From: Paracoccus marinus
GTDB lineage: Bacteria > Pseudomonadota > Alphaproteobacteria > Rhodobacterales > Rhodobacteraceae
Length of the DNA: 38,666 nucleotides
Direction of reading: 5' to 3'
NCBI RefSeq assembly: GCF_007018965.1
Contig: NZ_VJYZ01000016.1
Location: 1 to 38,666 of the forward strand
The notes under the pieces were generated by a model. That model was not told the DNA's origin. It worked only from the letters and a program-made list of their open reading frames with translations, and did not search any database. Within the stretch, counting starts at the first letter, position 1. Every line of letters begins with the position of its first letter. The position numbers and the translations under genes were made by a program. Positions 1-8,649 of this stretch are shown here, in pieces.

Positions 1-120
1 CTCCGCCCCATGCCCACCCGCGGAGAATGGACCGATCAGATCAGCAGCGGCAGGAGGAGAGCGCCGTGGCGCTTACCAACGACCTCGCGCTTACGGTGTT
101 GATGTGGAATTTGGACATGC

Positions 121-143
121 GAAAACCCCGCGGTGAGGCGGGG
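121..143 (-). terminator. Rho-independent terminator downstream of the tRNA fragment
   Basis: Read on the minus strand, a perfect 6-bp stem (CCCCGC / GCGGGG, loop of six bases, plus-strand 126-143) is followed directly by TTTTC. It lies about 30 bases past the CCA end of the initiator-tRNA fragment and in the same orientation. It therefore looks like the tRNA gene's original terminator, left behind with the 3' half of the gene. Confidence 0.7.
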
Positions 144-170
144 TGTAATAGTTTATTAGTGCGATAGAAT

Positions 171-218
<48 letters not shown>

Positions 219-684
219 GAACCTATTGATTTTTTTGACTCTTTTGTTTTCAGGGACTTAGTGGACAAGCCTTTGGAATGGCGGATTCTTTTGCGAACTC
301 TCGACGTTTCTCGCCGGATTTGGGCGGATCGACGTGCGCTCAGGAAGGCATTCGCGGGTTGACCAGACGTTGACAAGCGATGCTCATCAACTGTGATAGA
401 CCATCACCACGGTCGCATACACCGATCATGACGCGAAGGGCGGATAGCTGTCTGACTGCAATGCGGCATCGCACTTCTGACAACTGTCGATAGCAGCCAT
501 TCATGATGAGCTCGGCCGAGCTTTTGAAGTGCGGTCGTGGCCGGGCACGTCAGGCTGCGAAACTGGCGTGGTCGATACCAGCAGCGCGTCTGGCACCGAT
601 TGTCTTCACGGCGACATATAAGTTTTATCGATCCGTCATCCGTCCGCCCTAAGGTCCGGCCAGCAATTCCTAGAGGTTCCCGCG
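219..684. other. Non-coding stretch between the tRNA scar and ugpB
   Basis: No convincing gene is present. The open frames here have poor codon use and resemble no protein family I know. It holds the presumed upstream regulatory region of the ugp operon. I looked for a PhoB box (two CTGTCAT-type direct repeats) and saw only an isolated CTGTC-like element near 450, so PhoB control is not supported. If the tRNA fragment is an island end, this stretch is its first few hundred bases. Confidence 0.5.
600..628 (+). promoter_or_regulatory. Weak sigma-70-like promoter candidate for ugpB
   Basis: TTGTCT (600-605) and TTTTAT (623-628) are separated by 17 bases and lie about 60 bases upstream of the ugpB start. 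Each hexamer matches the consensus only partly, so this is a candidate. The local ATATAAGTTTTAT run is the only AT-rich patch in an otherwise GC-rich upstream region. Confidence 0.3.
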
Positions 685-1983
685 ATGAAGAAGACACTTT
701 CCGCCATTGGCGTCCTTGCCCTGACCGCAACTTCGGCCCTTGCCGAACCGGTGCAGATCACCTGGTGGCATGGTATGGGCGGCGCGAATGAAGAGGTGAT
801 CAACCAGATCGCCCAGAAGTTCAACAGCGCCCAGGCAGCCTGCGGGCTGACCCCGGTGTCGAAGGGCACCTATGAAGAGGCGCTGGCCTCGGGCATCGCC
901 GCTTTCCGTTCGGGCGAACAGCCGAACATCCTTCAGGTCTTTGACGCCGGGGCCGCCACGATCATGAACGCACCCGATGCCATAATTCCGGCCGAGGATC
1001 TGCTGGTCCAGAACGGTCATGCCTTTGACCGCGAATCCTTCATCCCCGGCATCCGCCATTTCTATGCCGATGCCGCGGGCAAGTTCGTCGGCATGCCGTT
1101 CAACTCGTCGGCGCCGATCATGTATGTCAATGACGAAGCCTTTGCGAAGGCGGGCGTCGAGGTGCCGAAGACCTGGGCCGAGTTCGAGGCCGCGGCGCCG
1201 AAGCTGAAGGAAGCGGGCTATATCCCGCTGACCGCCTCGCAGCTCACCTGGATGTTCTTCGAGAACTTCTTCTCGCGCAACAATGTGCAGATGGCCTCGA
1301 ACACCAATGGCTATGACGGCTTCGAAGGCACCACGCTGAATGCCACCGCCCCCGAAGTGCTGGCGTTCTGGAACCGCGTAAAGGCCTGGCACGATGCCGA
1401 GCTTTTCGGTTTCTACGGCGCGGGCTGGGCCGACAACCAGAAGCCTTTCGAAGAAGGCAAGGTTGCGCTGTGGATCGGCTCTTCGGGGTCGTTCGGTGGC
1501 CTGTCGAAGACCGCGACCATGCCCTTCTCGGCCACGTTCCTGCCCTATGACGAGACCGTGGCCGACGGCAACAAGTCGTCCTTCATCGGTGGCGCGTCGC
1601 TCTTTGCCTTTGCCGGTAAGCCGGATGCGGAAAACAAATGCACGGCCGAGTTCTTCAGCTTCCTGACCTCGACCGACATCCAGGCCTTCTACCATCAGGC
1701 CACGGGCTATGTTCCGATCACCACTGCCGCCTATGAAAAGTCCAAGGCGGATGGCTGGTACGGAAAGCACCCGCAGGCCGAGATCGGCATCATGCAACTG
1801 TCGCTGCCGCAGGGCGAATGGTCCAAGGGCTACCGCCTGGGATTCTACCCGCAGATCCGGGTGATCGAGGAGCGCGAGTTCAACAAGATCTTCTCCGGCG
1901 AAACCACGGTGGAAGACGCCTTCAAGGCGATCGAGACCGAGGGCAACGAGCTGCTGGCCAAATTCGCCAAGACGGCGGGCTGA
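685..1983 (+). CDS. ugpB: sn-glycerol-3-phosphate ABC transporter substrate-binding protein UgpB
   Basis: This is a periplasmic solute-binding protein (432 aa, near the usual UgpB length) of the family 1 extracellular binding proteins. It captures sn-glycerol-3-phosphate or glycerophosphodiesters for import. Residues 1-20 form a Sec signal peptide ending in SALA. UgpB landmarks follow: ITWWHGM just after cleavage, GIAAFRSGEQPNILQVFDAG, PFNSSAPIMYVN, IGGASLFAF, HQATGYVPIT and the late YRLGFYPQIRV. A GAGG motif about 8 bases upstream supports the ATG at 685. It is the first gene of a ugpBAEC operon. A strong terminator-like hairpin after it should favour excess binding protein over membrane subunits. 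Confidence 0.93.
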   Translation: MKKTLSAIGVLALTATSALAEPVQITWWHGMGGANEEVINQIAQKFNSAQAACGLTPVSKGTYEEALASGIAAFRSGEQPNILQVFDAGAATIMNAPDAIIPAEDLLVQNGHAFDRESFIPGIRHFYADAAGKFVGMPFNSSAPIMYVNDEAFAKAGVEVPKTWAEFEAAAPKLKEAGYIPLTASQLTWMFFENFFSRNNVQMASNTNGYDGFEGTTLNATAPEVLAFWNRVKAWHDAELFGFYGAGWADNQKPFEEGKVALWIGSSGSFGGLSKTATMPFSATFLPYDETVADGNKSSFIGGASLFAFAGKPDAENKCTAEFFSFLTSTDIQAFYHQATGYVPITTAAYEKSKADGWYGKHPQAEIGIMQLSLPQGEWSKGYRLGFYPQIRVIEEREFNKIFSGETTVEDAFKAIETEGNELLAKFAKTAG

Positions 1984-1996
1984 TCGCCTGACTTTC

Positions 1997-2040
1997 GACC
2001 GCTGGGCCCCGCTCCCGGGCCCGGCGGTCTTTGCTTTTTC
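1997..2040 (+). terminator. Attenuator/terminator between ugpB and ugpA
   Basis: A GC-rich hairpin (GACCGC-GGGCCC on the left, GGGCCC-GCGGTC on the right, short GCTC-type loop) is followed by TTTGCTTTTTC. It lies in the 70-base gap between ugpB and ugpA. The position fits a partial terminator that raises the ratio of binding protein to permease, a common arrangement in ABC import operons. Confidence 0.7.
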
Positions 2041-2053
2041 CCGCAAGGCCCTG

Positions 2054-3019
2054 ATGACCGATCTTTCCACCCCGCTTGCCGCCAAGGCCCGGCCCTTTGC
2101 CCGACTGCGCGCCGCCCTGACAGCACAACCCGAACCTGCCAAGCGTGTTCAGTTCGACCGGCCGCTGTTGCCGTGGCTGTTCCTGCTGCCGCAGCTTCTG
2201 GTGATCTTCGTCTTTTTCTACTGGCCCTCGGTGCAGGCGATCAGCTCGTCCTTCTACCTTGAGGACCCGTTCGGTTTTGGCGCCACCTTCGTGGGCATTG
2301 ACAACTACACCGATGCGCTAGGCTCGGCGGAATATCTTAATATCGCGGCCTTCACCGCCTTCTTCACCGCAGTCGTGACTGCCGCCTCGCTGGGCCTCGG
2401 GCTTCTGCTGGCGGTCAAGGCCGATGCGGTGATCCAGGGCCGCGGGCCTTACCGCACCGCGCTGATTTCGGTCTATGCCATTGCGCCGCCGGTGGCCGGG
2501 CTGATCGGGATGATGCTGTTTGACCAGCATATCGGTCCCTTCGTGAAACTGGCCGCAATGCTGGGCTGGGACATGAAAGTGGGCATCGACTACTGGGACA
2601 CCGCCTTTGCCATGATCCTGGTTTCGGTCTGGAAGCAGGTTCCCTACAACTTCATCTTCTTCCTCTCGGGGCTGCAGGCGGTACCGGCTTCGGTCCGTGA
2701 GGCCGCGATTATCGATTGCCGCAACGGCTGGCGCCGGTTCCGCACCGTGACGCTGCCGCTTTTGGCCCCCACAGCGTTCTTCCTGCTGATCATCAACATC
2801 ACCTACGCGTTGTTCGACACCTTCGCGGTGATCGACGTGATGGTGAAGGACAAACCTGCGAACAACCCGATCACGCTGGTCTACAAGGTCTATAATGACG
2901 GCTTCCGCGGCAATGATATCGGCGGCTCTTCGGCGCAGTCGGTGATCCTGATGCTGGTCGTTCTGGTCCTGACGCTGGCGCAATTTCGCTGGCTTGAACG
3001 CCGCGTCCACTACGGCTGA
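2054..3019 (+). CDS. ugpA: sn-glycerol-3-phosphate ABC transporter permease UgpA
   Basis: This is an inner-membrane permease subunit (321 aa, binding-protein-dependent transport family, MalF/UgpA type). A cytoplasmic N-terminus of about 38 residues precedes the first membrane helix (LLPWLFLLPQLLVIFVFFYW). Several further hydrophobic segments follow. The EAA coupling loop is at about 213-235 (VREAAIID then LPLLAPT); the usual D-G-A of the loop is replaced by D-C-R. This loop docks on UgpC. The gene follows the attenuator hairpin and is separated by 6 bases from ugpE, so the two are expected to be made together. Confidence 0.92.
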   Translation: MTDLSTPLAAKARPFARLRAALTAQPEPAKRVQFDRPLLPWLFLLPQLLVIFVFFYWPSVQAISSSFYLEDPFGFGATFVGIDNYTDALGSAEYLNIAAFTAFFTAVVTAASLGLGLLLAVKADAVIQGRGPYRTALISVYAIAPPVAGLIGMMLFDQHIGPFVKLAAMLGWDMKVGIDYWDTAFAMILVSVWKQVPYNFIFFLSGLQAVPASVREAAIIDCRNGWRRFRTVTLPLLAPTAFFLLIINITYALFDTFAVIDVMVKDKPANNPITLVYKVYNDGFRGNDIGGSSAQSVILMLVVLVLTLAQFRWLERRVHYG

Positions 3020-3025
3020 TCCCAT

Positions 3026-3868
3026 ATGCACCGCATCCGCCCCCTCGACCACCTGATCCTGATCCTTGGCTGCCTGTTCATGCTGGCTCCCGTCGCGGTG
3101 GCCATCATGACCTCGACCCATAGCGCCGCCGATATCCATGTGAACGGCCTCTCGCTTGCACCCGGTGGCCATGCGATTGAGACCTATGCGACCGTGCTGA
3201 GCAAGCGCGGCGGGTTCACCGGCGAAGTGACAGGCGCGACCATGGCGATGAATTCGCTGATCCTTGGCCTTGGCTTTGCGATCGGCAAGATCGCGCTGTC
3301 GATGCTGGCAGCTTATGCGTTGGTTTATTTCCGCTTCCGCTTTGCCACTGCGATGTTCTGGGTGATCTTCACCACCCTGTTGCTGCCGTTGGAAGTGCGG
3401 ATCATGCCATCCTATCAGGTGATGTCCGACCTGCGCCTGCTCAACAGCTATACCGGGCTGATCCTGCCGCTGCTGGCCTCGGCCACGGGCACCTTCTATT
3501 TCCGGCAATTCTTCAAGTCTGTGCCTGACGAGCTGCTGGAGGCCGCCCGGATCGACGGGGCAGGCCCGGTGAAATTCTTCTTCGATATCCTGCTGCCGCT
3601 GTCGAAAACCATGATGGCCGCGATCTTCATCATCATGTTCGTATATGGCTGGAACCAGTATCTCTGGCCCATGCTGATGACGACCGAAGAACGCTTCTTC
3701 ACCCTGATGCGGGGGATCAAGCAGATCTTGCAGGTCTGGGTTGGCAGCCAGATCCCCGATTACAACCAGGCCTTCGCCCTTGCGGTGCTGGCGCTGCTGC
3801 CGCCCGTGATCGTGGTGGTGGTGTTTCAGCGCTGGTTCATCAAGGGTCTGACTGAAAGCGACAAGTAA
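3026..3868 (+). CDS. ugpE: sn-glycerol-3-phosphate ABC transporter permease UgpE
   Basis: This is the second permease subunit (280 aa, MalG/UgpE type). An N-terminal membrane helix (residues 9-28) is followed by a periplasmic loop, then five more membrane segments. A textbook EAA loop, EAARIDGAG at 172-180 followed by LPL, contacts the ATPase. UgpA and UgpE pair to form the channel. The gene starts 6 bases after ugpA and ends 1 base before ugpC, so it sits in one operon with both. Confidence 0.93.
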   Translation: MHRIRPLDHLILILGCLFMLAPVAVAIMTSTHSAADIHVNGLSLAPGGHAIETYATVLSKRGGFTGEVTGATMAMNSLILGLGFAIGKIALSMLAAYALVYFRFRFATAMFWVIFTTLLLPLEVRIMPSYQVMSDLRLLNSYTGLILPLLASATGTFYFRQFFKSVPDELLEAARIDGAGPVKFFFDILLPLSKTMMAAIFIIMFVYGWNQYLWPMLMTTEERFFTLMRGIKQILQVWVGSQIPDYNQAFALAVLALLPPVIVVVVFQRWFIKGLTESDK

Positions 3869-3869
3869 C

Positions 3870-4952
3870 ATGGCTTCCATCACGCTGACCAATGTCTCGA
3901 AAACCTATCCCGGTGCCCCCGCACCTTCGGTCTGCGACATTAACTTGACCATCGCCGATGGAGAATTCATCGTGCTGGTCGGCCCCTCGGGCTGCGGGAA
4001 GTCCACGCTATTGCGCATGGTGGCGGGGCTGGAAGAGATCAGCTGCGGCGAGGTGCGCATCGCGGATCGCGTGGTGAACCGGGTGGACCCGGCGGATCGC
4101 GACATTGCCATGGTGTTCCAGAATTATGCGCTCTATCCGCATATGACGGTGAGGGAGAACATGGCCTATGGGTTGAAGAACCGCAAAACCCCAAAGGCCG
4201 AGATCGAGGCGCGCGTGGCCGAGGCCGCCCGCATGCTGGAACTGGGTCCCTATCTCGACCGCCGCCCCCGTGCCCTGTCTGGCGGGCAGCGGCAGCGGGT
4301 TGCCATGGGGCGGGCGGTCGTGCGGCAACCTGCTGCTTTCCTGTTCGATGAGCCCTTGTCCAATCTGGACGCCAAGCTGCGCGTCTCGATGCGCGGCGAG
4401 ATCCGTCGCCTGCAGCGACGGCTGGGAACCACCTCGCTTTATGTCACCCATGACCAGCTGGAGGCGATGACCCTGGCCGATCGGCTGGTGGTGCTGAACG
4501 CGGGCCGGATCGAGCAGGTGGGAACGCCGTTGGAGATCTACCATCACCCCGCCTCGACTTTCGTGGCCTCCTTCATCGGGGCCCCCGCGATGAACCTGCT
4601 GGACGGGCGGGCCGACAGCGGCTGGCTACAGGTTGGCGTCCACCGGCTGGCGCGGCAGGATCAGCTGGGCTCGGGCCCCGTCACCATCGGATTACGGGCC
4701 GAAGACCTGACGCCGGCGGCCGAGGGATTGGCCTTCAAGACCGATTTCGTCGAAGAGCTTGGTGCGCAGCGGCTGGTTCATGGCCATGTCGACGGGCAAC
4801 TGCTTGTGGTGGCGATGGACCCCGCGATGCCGATTTCCGCCGAGCTGCGGCTGGGTGTTGCGCCGGATCGGGTGCATGTCTTTGCCACCGATACCGGCAA
4901 ACGGATCGAAACGGCCCCGGCCATATCCCGACCTGCGGTGGTGACCGCATGA
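3870..4952 (+). CDS. ugpC: sn-glycerol-3-phosphate import ATP-binding protein UgpC
   Basis: This is the ATPase that powers the Ugp importer (360 aa, the usual length for the MalK/UgpC family). All nucleotide-binding motifs are present: Walker [10 protein letters not shown] (38-46), Q-loop Q84, signature LSGGQ (136-140), Walker B FLFDEP (157-162) and switch histidine H194. Residues from about 235 on form the C-terminal TOBE/OB regulatory region, with the GLRAEDL motif of sugar-type ATPases. The homodimer would sit on the cytoplasmic side of UgpAE. Its stop codon overlaps the start of the next gene by 4 bases (ATGA), so the hydrolase downstream is translationally coupled. Confidence 0.93.
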   Translation: MASITLTNVSKTYPGAPAPSVCDINLTIADGEFIVLVGPSGCGKSTLLRMVAGLEEISCGEVRIADRVVNRVDPADRDIAMVFQNYALYPHMTVRENMAYGLKNRKTPKAEIEARVAEAARMLELGPYLDRRPRALSGGQRQRVAMGRAVVRQPAAFLFDEPLSNLDAKLRVSMRGEIRRLQRRLGTTSLYVTHDQLEAMTLADRLVVLNAGRIEQVGTPLEIYHHPASTFVASFIGAPAMNLLDGRADSGWLQVGVHRLARQDQLGSGPVTIGLRAEDLTPAAEGLAFKTDFVEELGAQRLVHGHVDGQLLVVAMDPAMPISAELRLGVAPDRVHVFATDTGKRIETAPAISRPAVVTA

Positions 4953-5944
4953 TCCACCGGACGGTTTCCAGGCTTGCGCCGCTGTCACAGGCAGAGCGTG
5001 AGACCATCCGCCAGCTTCCCCGCACGGTGGCGGCGCATGATGCGCATCTGGCTGGCCTGCCTTGCATGACCTCTGTCGAGCAGGGTGGAGCCGCCGCGGA
5101 TGCCCCACTGGCCTTCCCCTTCACGGTCGCGGCCTGGAACCTTGAACGCTGCCTGTTTCCAATTGAAAGCGCCGAGATGCTGGCAGAAGCGGGCGCGCAG
5201 GTGGCGCTGCTCTCTGAAATGGACCATGGAATGGCGCGCAGCGGGCAGGCGCACACCACTGCCCAACTGGCCGGGCATTTGGGCATGGCCTATGCCTATG
5301 GCGTGGAATTCGTCGAGCTGGGCCTTGGCTCAGAGACCGAGCGGGAGTTCTGTGTTGCCGACAGCAATAATCTGGGCTGGCATGGCAATGGCCTGATGGC
5401 CGCCACGGCGCTGTCGCAGCCCTTCCTGCTCCGGCTGCCGGGGCGGCGGTTCTGGTTCCTGCAGGGCGGGGATCAGCCCCGGCTGGGGGAACGCATGGCC
5501 ATCGGCGCGAAGGTCAGGACAACTGCCGGATTGGCGGTTATGGTTTCGACCCATCTGGAAAGCAACGCCAATGCGGCGGAACGTAGCGCCCAGATGGTAA
5601 GCCTGATCGACGCGCTTGAGGCCGCCTTTCCCGGCCTGCCCATTCTGATTGGCGGCGATCTGAACACGGGCAATCATATCGGCGGCGACTGGCGCGCGGA
5701 AACCCTGTTCGACCTGGCCCGCGCGCGTGGCTTTGGCGTGCATGGAGGCCCCGAGGAGCAAATGACCACCCGCCCCAGCCTGATCACCCGCTGGCCCGAG
5801 CGCGCGATGAAACTGGACTGGTTTCTGTCGCGCGGACTGGAGATCGGCCGGTCGCGGGTTTTGCCGTCAACCAGCAAGCTGGGCAAACCGCTATCAGACC
5901 ATGACCTTCTTCTTGTCGATATCGAGGGTTTCTCAAGAAGCTGA
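4949..5944 (+). CDS. Endonuclease/exonuclease/phosphatase-family hydrolase in the ugp operon
   Basis: This 331-aa protein has the EEP fold (DNase I/sphingomyelinase-like metal-dependent phosphoesterases). Visible motifs are WNLER (63-67, first metal ligands), SEMD (89-92), STHLES (200-205), GGDLNTGNH (235-243), LDWF (289-292) and the catalytic LSDHD (315-319). No signal peptide is seen, so it should act in the cytoplasm. Because it is coupled to ugpC by an ATGA overlap and no ugpQ glycerophosphodiester phosphodiesterase is nearby, I infer that it cleaves an imported glycerophosphodiester or related phosphoester. The substrate is not shown by the sequence. A short CGGCC/GGCCG hairpin without a T-run follows the gene. 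Confidence 0.8.
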   Translation: MIHRTVSRLAPLSQAERETIRQLPRTVAAHDAHLAGLPCMTSVEQGGAAADAPLAFPFTVAAWNLERCLFPIESAEMLAEAGAQVALLSEMDHGMARSGQAHTTAQLAGHLGMAYAYGVEFVELGLGSETEREFCVADSNNLGWHGNGLMAATALSQPFLLRLPGRRFWFLQGGDQPRLGERMAIGAKVRTTAGLAVMVSTHLESNANAAERSAQMVSLIDALEAAFPGLPILIGGDLNTGNHIGGDWRAETLFDLARARGFGVHGGPEEQMTTRPSLITRWPERAMKLDWFLSRGLEIGRSRVLPSTSKLGKPLSDHDLLLVDIEGFSRS

Positions 5945-6067
5945 CCGGCCTTCCGGCCGCCCTAGAGTCAGATTCCATTGCAGAGACCATTTACGGCAGC
6001 TTCCGGGATTTCAGCGATGCGGCGACGGTTCGGATGGGCTGGCGGCAATGGGCCGAGAGCGCCGCCC

Positions 6068-6508
6068 CTACCCCTTCGGCGTCACATCCTTCATCCCCTT
6101 CTGCAGCAACAGCGCCACCTGTTCCGCGGTGAACTTGAACCCCTGACCGTCCGGGATCCGCTCGGCTGACACCGGGTATTTTGGGCGGCGGGGGTCGATG
6201 CCGGTGATACGGAACTGCTCGCGGCCGGTGCTGAACTGGCGACCGTAGTCGGTAGGCGAAAACCCGAAGGCCTCAGCCAGCGCCTCGAATCGCAGCCGAT
6301 CAGGGTCGAGAGCGCTGCCATCCGGCAGGGGGATCGAGATGCGGAAGGTGGCATCGAACCCCCAACGCAGGTCGACGCCGGTGATGTCGCGCGGCTCGAC
6401 CACCAGGCCATGACGGGCGGCGACAGCCTCGCAGGCCTTCAGCATCTCGGCGTGCAGGCGCTGACACAGCACGGGCGTCAGTTTTCGCGGGGGCTTGGCG
6501 CTGGGCAT
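6068..6508 (-). CDS. Hypothetical protein at the prophage left end
   Basis: This is a 146-aa protein with good codon use and no membrane segment or signal peptide. I do not recognise a named domain. It has a basic N-terminus, then alternating charged and hydrophobic segments (PDGSALDPDRLRFEALAEAFG, residues about 80-100, and FKFTAEQVALLLQKGMKD near the C-terminus). It is transcribed away from the integrase and separated from it by about 260 bases. By position it is the first prophage gene after the chromosomal ugp operon, but it could also be a chromosomal gene next to the integration site. No strong ribosome binding site precedes the ATG. Confidence 0.6.
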   Translation of the reverse strand: MPSAKPPRKLTPVLCQRLHAEMLKACEAVAARHGLVVEPRDITGVDLRWGFDATFRISIPLPDGSALDPDRLRFEALAEAFGFSPTDYGRQFSTGREQFRITGIDPRRPKYPVSAERIPDGQGFKFTAEQVALLLQKGMKDVTPKG

Positions 6509-6672
6509 GGCAGTATCGTGATTGGGGCGTTCTGACAGGATTACCCCATGCGCAAATCCCGATCAAACCATCGGCGAAGAGGGTGGAGTGCGTCCGTCTT
6601 TTCCCAACCCAGCGCACTGGGCCAAGTCGCGTAACACCTTGTTTCTCCTTTCCGGACTTTCCCCCTGGCATC

Positions 6673-6699
6673 CAATTCCACCTTCCGCCTGTATTCCGG
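6673..6699 (+). repeat. 27-bp direct repeat, copy 1 (upstream of the integrase)
   Basis: This 27-base element begins CAATTCCACCTTCCGCC and matches the element at 9184-9210 with one mismatch (base 20, A here, C there). It lies about 100 bases before the integrase ATG. It could be an attachment core, an arm-type integrase or regulator site, or a shared operator; the sequence alone does not decide. Confidence 0.75.
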
Positions 6700-6771
6700 C
6701 CGCCGCCCCGTGGTCCGACTTGATAGTGGCGCGGGGCTACGCCTGTGTCGTCGGGCAAGGAGGCGGGATGT

Positions 6772-8043
6772 ATGGTCAAGCGACTGAAAATCAGTGAGAA
6801 AACCCTGCGCGAGGCGGAGCCGAAGCCCGGCGCCAGCTATCAGATCTTCGACACGGAGGTGATCGGCTTCGCCGCGCGGGTGCAGGCCTCGGGCGCGCGG
6901 ACCTTCACCATCGACTACCGGCACGCCGGGCGGCAGCGGCGGATGACCATCGGGCGCTGGCCGGAGTGGAGCGTCACGGCCGCACGCGAACGGGCCAAGG
7001 AACTGCGCCGCGCCATCGACGAGGGGCAGGATCCTCTGGCGGCGCGCGACGAGTGGCGCGGGGCCCCGCGCGTCACCGACATGATCGACCGCTACATCGC
7101 GGAGCATCTGCCGAAACTCGCCAAGACCAATGCGGGCGATCAGGTCTCGATGCTGAAGAAGATGGTGGAACCGGCCTGGGGCAACCGGCTGGTGACGGAA
7201 ATCACCAAGTCCGACGTCGCGAAGTTCCTCGATTTCGTGGCCGAGGGGCGGCCCCGTCCCTGCAAGGCAAAGCCCAACAATCGGGCCCGCAAGCTGCAGG
7301 GTCACAAGCCCACCCCGATCCGCGCCAACCGCATGGGCGAGGTGCTGCGCAAGATGTTCACGCTGGCGGTGGAATGGGAATGGCGGACGGACAACCCCGC
7401 GCAGGGGTTCCATCGGCGCATCGAGCATGCCCGCGAACGGTTCCTGTCGCCCGAAGAGCTGACACGGCTGGCGGCCGTGCTGGATGCTGCCGAGGATCAG
7501 CGCGCCGCGGCAATCATCCGCATGTGCATGTTGACCGGCGCGCGGGTGGGCGAGGTTCGCACCGCGCGGTTCGAACAGTTCAACCTCGACTATGCCATCT
7601 GGTCGAAACCCGCCTCGACCACCAAGCAGCGCAAGATCCACCGCGTCCCGATCTCGCAGGACGTCGCGGCCATCGTGCGCCTGCGCCAGCAGGCGGTGCC
7701 GAGTGGCAACCCTTGGCTGTTTCCCGGCGACACCGTGGGCCAGCCCGTGCGGGAAATTCGCCGCTTCTGGGCCAAGGTGCAGAAGGACGCCGGGCTGGCC
7801 GACGTTCGCATCCATGACCTGCGGCACACCTTTGCCTCGCTTCTGGTCAGCGGCGGCGCATCGCTGGAAATGATCGGCAAGCTCTTGGGCCACAGCCAGA
7901 TGCAGACCACCCAGCGCTACGCGCACCTGATGGATTCCCCCCTGCGCGCGGGCGTCGACACGGTGGCCAGCCTCCTACGCCCGCGGCCGCGCCTTGTGCA
8001 TGACGCGGCGCAGGAGGGGACCGACTTGCCGAAATCGGCCTGA
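6772..8043 (+). CDS. Tyrosine-type site-specific integrase (P4-like)
   Basis: This is a 423-aa tyrosine recombinase expected to integrate and excise the element. Residues 1-95 form an arm-binding domain of the P4-integrase/DUF4102 type (FDTEVIGFAARV, then the LRRAIDEGQDPLA helix). A core-binding SAM-like domain (about 100-215) and the catalytic domain follow. Catalytic residues are visible: R258 in TGARVGEVR, H348 and R351 in HDLRHTF, H374 in LLGHS, and nucleophile Y383 in QRYAHL. I chose the ATG at 6772 because a strong AAGGAGG (6757-6763) sits 8 bases before it; an in-frame GTG at 6745 has no such site. It is convergent with the next gene, 3 bases apart. Confidence 0.92.
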   Translation: MVKRLKISEKTLREAEPKPGASYQIFDTEVIGFAARVQASGARTFTIDYRHAGRQRRMTIGRWPEWSVTAARERAKELRRAIDEGQDPLAARDEWRGAPRVTDMIDRYIAEHLPKLAKTNAGDQVSMLKKMVEPAWGNRLVTEITKSDVAKFLDFVAEGRPRPCKAKPNNRARKLQGHKPTPIRANRMGEVLRKMFTLAVEWEWRTDNPAQGFHRRIEHARERFLSPEELTRLAAVLDAAEDQRAAAIIRMCMLTGARVGEVRTARFEQFNLDYAIWSKPASTTKQRKIHRVPISQDVAAIVRLRQQAVPSGNPWLFPGDTVGQPVREIRRFWAKVQKDAGLADVRIHDLRHTFASLLVSGGASLEMIGKLLGHSQMQTTQRYAHLMDSPLRAGVDTVASLLRPRPRLVHDAAQEGTDLPKSA

Positions 8044-8046
8044 CCC

Positions 8047-8649
8047 TCACGCGGCATCCTCGCCCCGCAACCTGCGCCAGAGCGAGGACAGCCGCTTGCG
8101 GATGGTGCTTTCATCCGGCACCTCGCCCGACTTTGAATTCTGAACGAACCAGTCCTGCACCAGCGTGACCAGAGCGGTCTGGGTATCGGGGACGCCCTTC
8201 TCGAACAGGAACCACGTCAGCCACGCATACATCGCGTCCCAATCGTAGCGAGGGCTGGCCCCGATGGTGGAGGCCGGGCGCCGCAGCAGATCGCGCTCCT
8301 CCTCGAAGGCCTGCAGTGTTCCAGAATCCAGCAGCAGGTCGGACGACCGAACCAGCACCCCCTCGGCCGGATCGGTGATCGTGAGCCAGGTCTTGCTGCC
8401 CAGCGGCATCACCCGCCTGAGCCGCGCCTGCTCGTCGCTCGGCCCCATCCGCCGGAACATCCCCATCAGTTCCGCCATCGGCACCTGAACCATACCGGCC
8501 ACCGTCTCGTCACCGCAGAGGACGGGAGGAATGCCCGCCACCACATGCAGATGCCCCGCCGCCGCCCAGCCCGCCACATCGGCCGGAGGGCAACCCCAGC
8601 GCACGGCGATTTCGTAGATCGAGAAGAATGCGACAGGCGGCAGAGGCAT
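8047..8649 (-). CDS. Hypothetical phage protein next to the integrase
   Basis: This 200-aa protein has no domain I can name. Its N-terminal third (FFSIYEIAVRWGC then VAGWAAAGHL) looks like a small winged or MerR-like DNA-binding module. The C-terminal part carries aromatic-rich helices and ends in a basic segment (ESTIRKRLSSLWRRLRGED). The ATG at 8649 is preferred because AAGGAG lies 7 bases upstream; earlier in-frame ATGs at 8670 and 8700 lack a good site. It faces the integrase tail to tail. A role in regulation of integration or lysogeny is possible from position but not shown. Confidence 0.65.
   Translation of the reverse strand: MPLPPVAFFSIYEIAVRWGCPPADVAGWAAAGHLHVVAGIPPVLCGDETVAGMVQVPMAELMGMFRRMGPSDEQARLRRVMPLGSKTWLTITDPAEGVLVRSSDLLLDSGTLQAFEEERDLLRRPASTIGASPRYDWDAMYAWLTWFLFEKGVPDTQTALVTLVQDWFVQNSKSGEVPDESTIRKRLSSLWRRLRGEDAA

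Noticed and set aside
440..500. Possible PhoB box upstream of ugpB
   Set aside because: Only a single CTGTC-like element; the required pair of spaced CTGTCAT repeats is not present.
670..2142. 490-aa open frame on the minus strand opposite ugpB
   Set aside because: Arg/Gly/Leu-rich shadow of a clear UgpB gene; high GC keeps the antisense frame open. No family features.
2318..3892. 524-aa minus-strand open frame opposite ugpA/ugpE
   Set aside because: His/Gln/Asp-rich composition typical of an antisense shadow; both permease genes on the other strand are unmistakable.
6541..7926. 461-aa minus-strand open frame opposite the integrase
   Set aside because: Shadow of the integrase, which has all catalytic residues on the plus strand.
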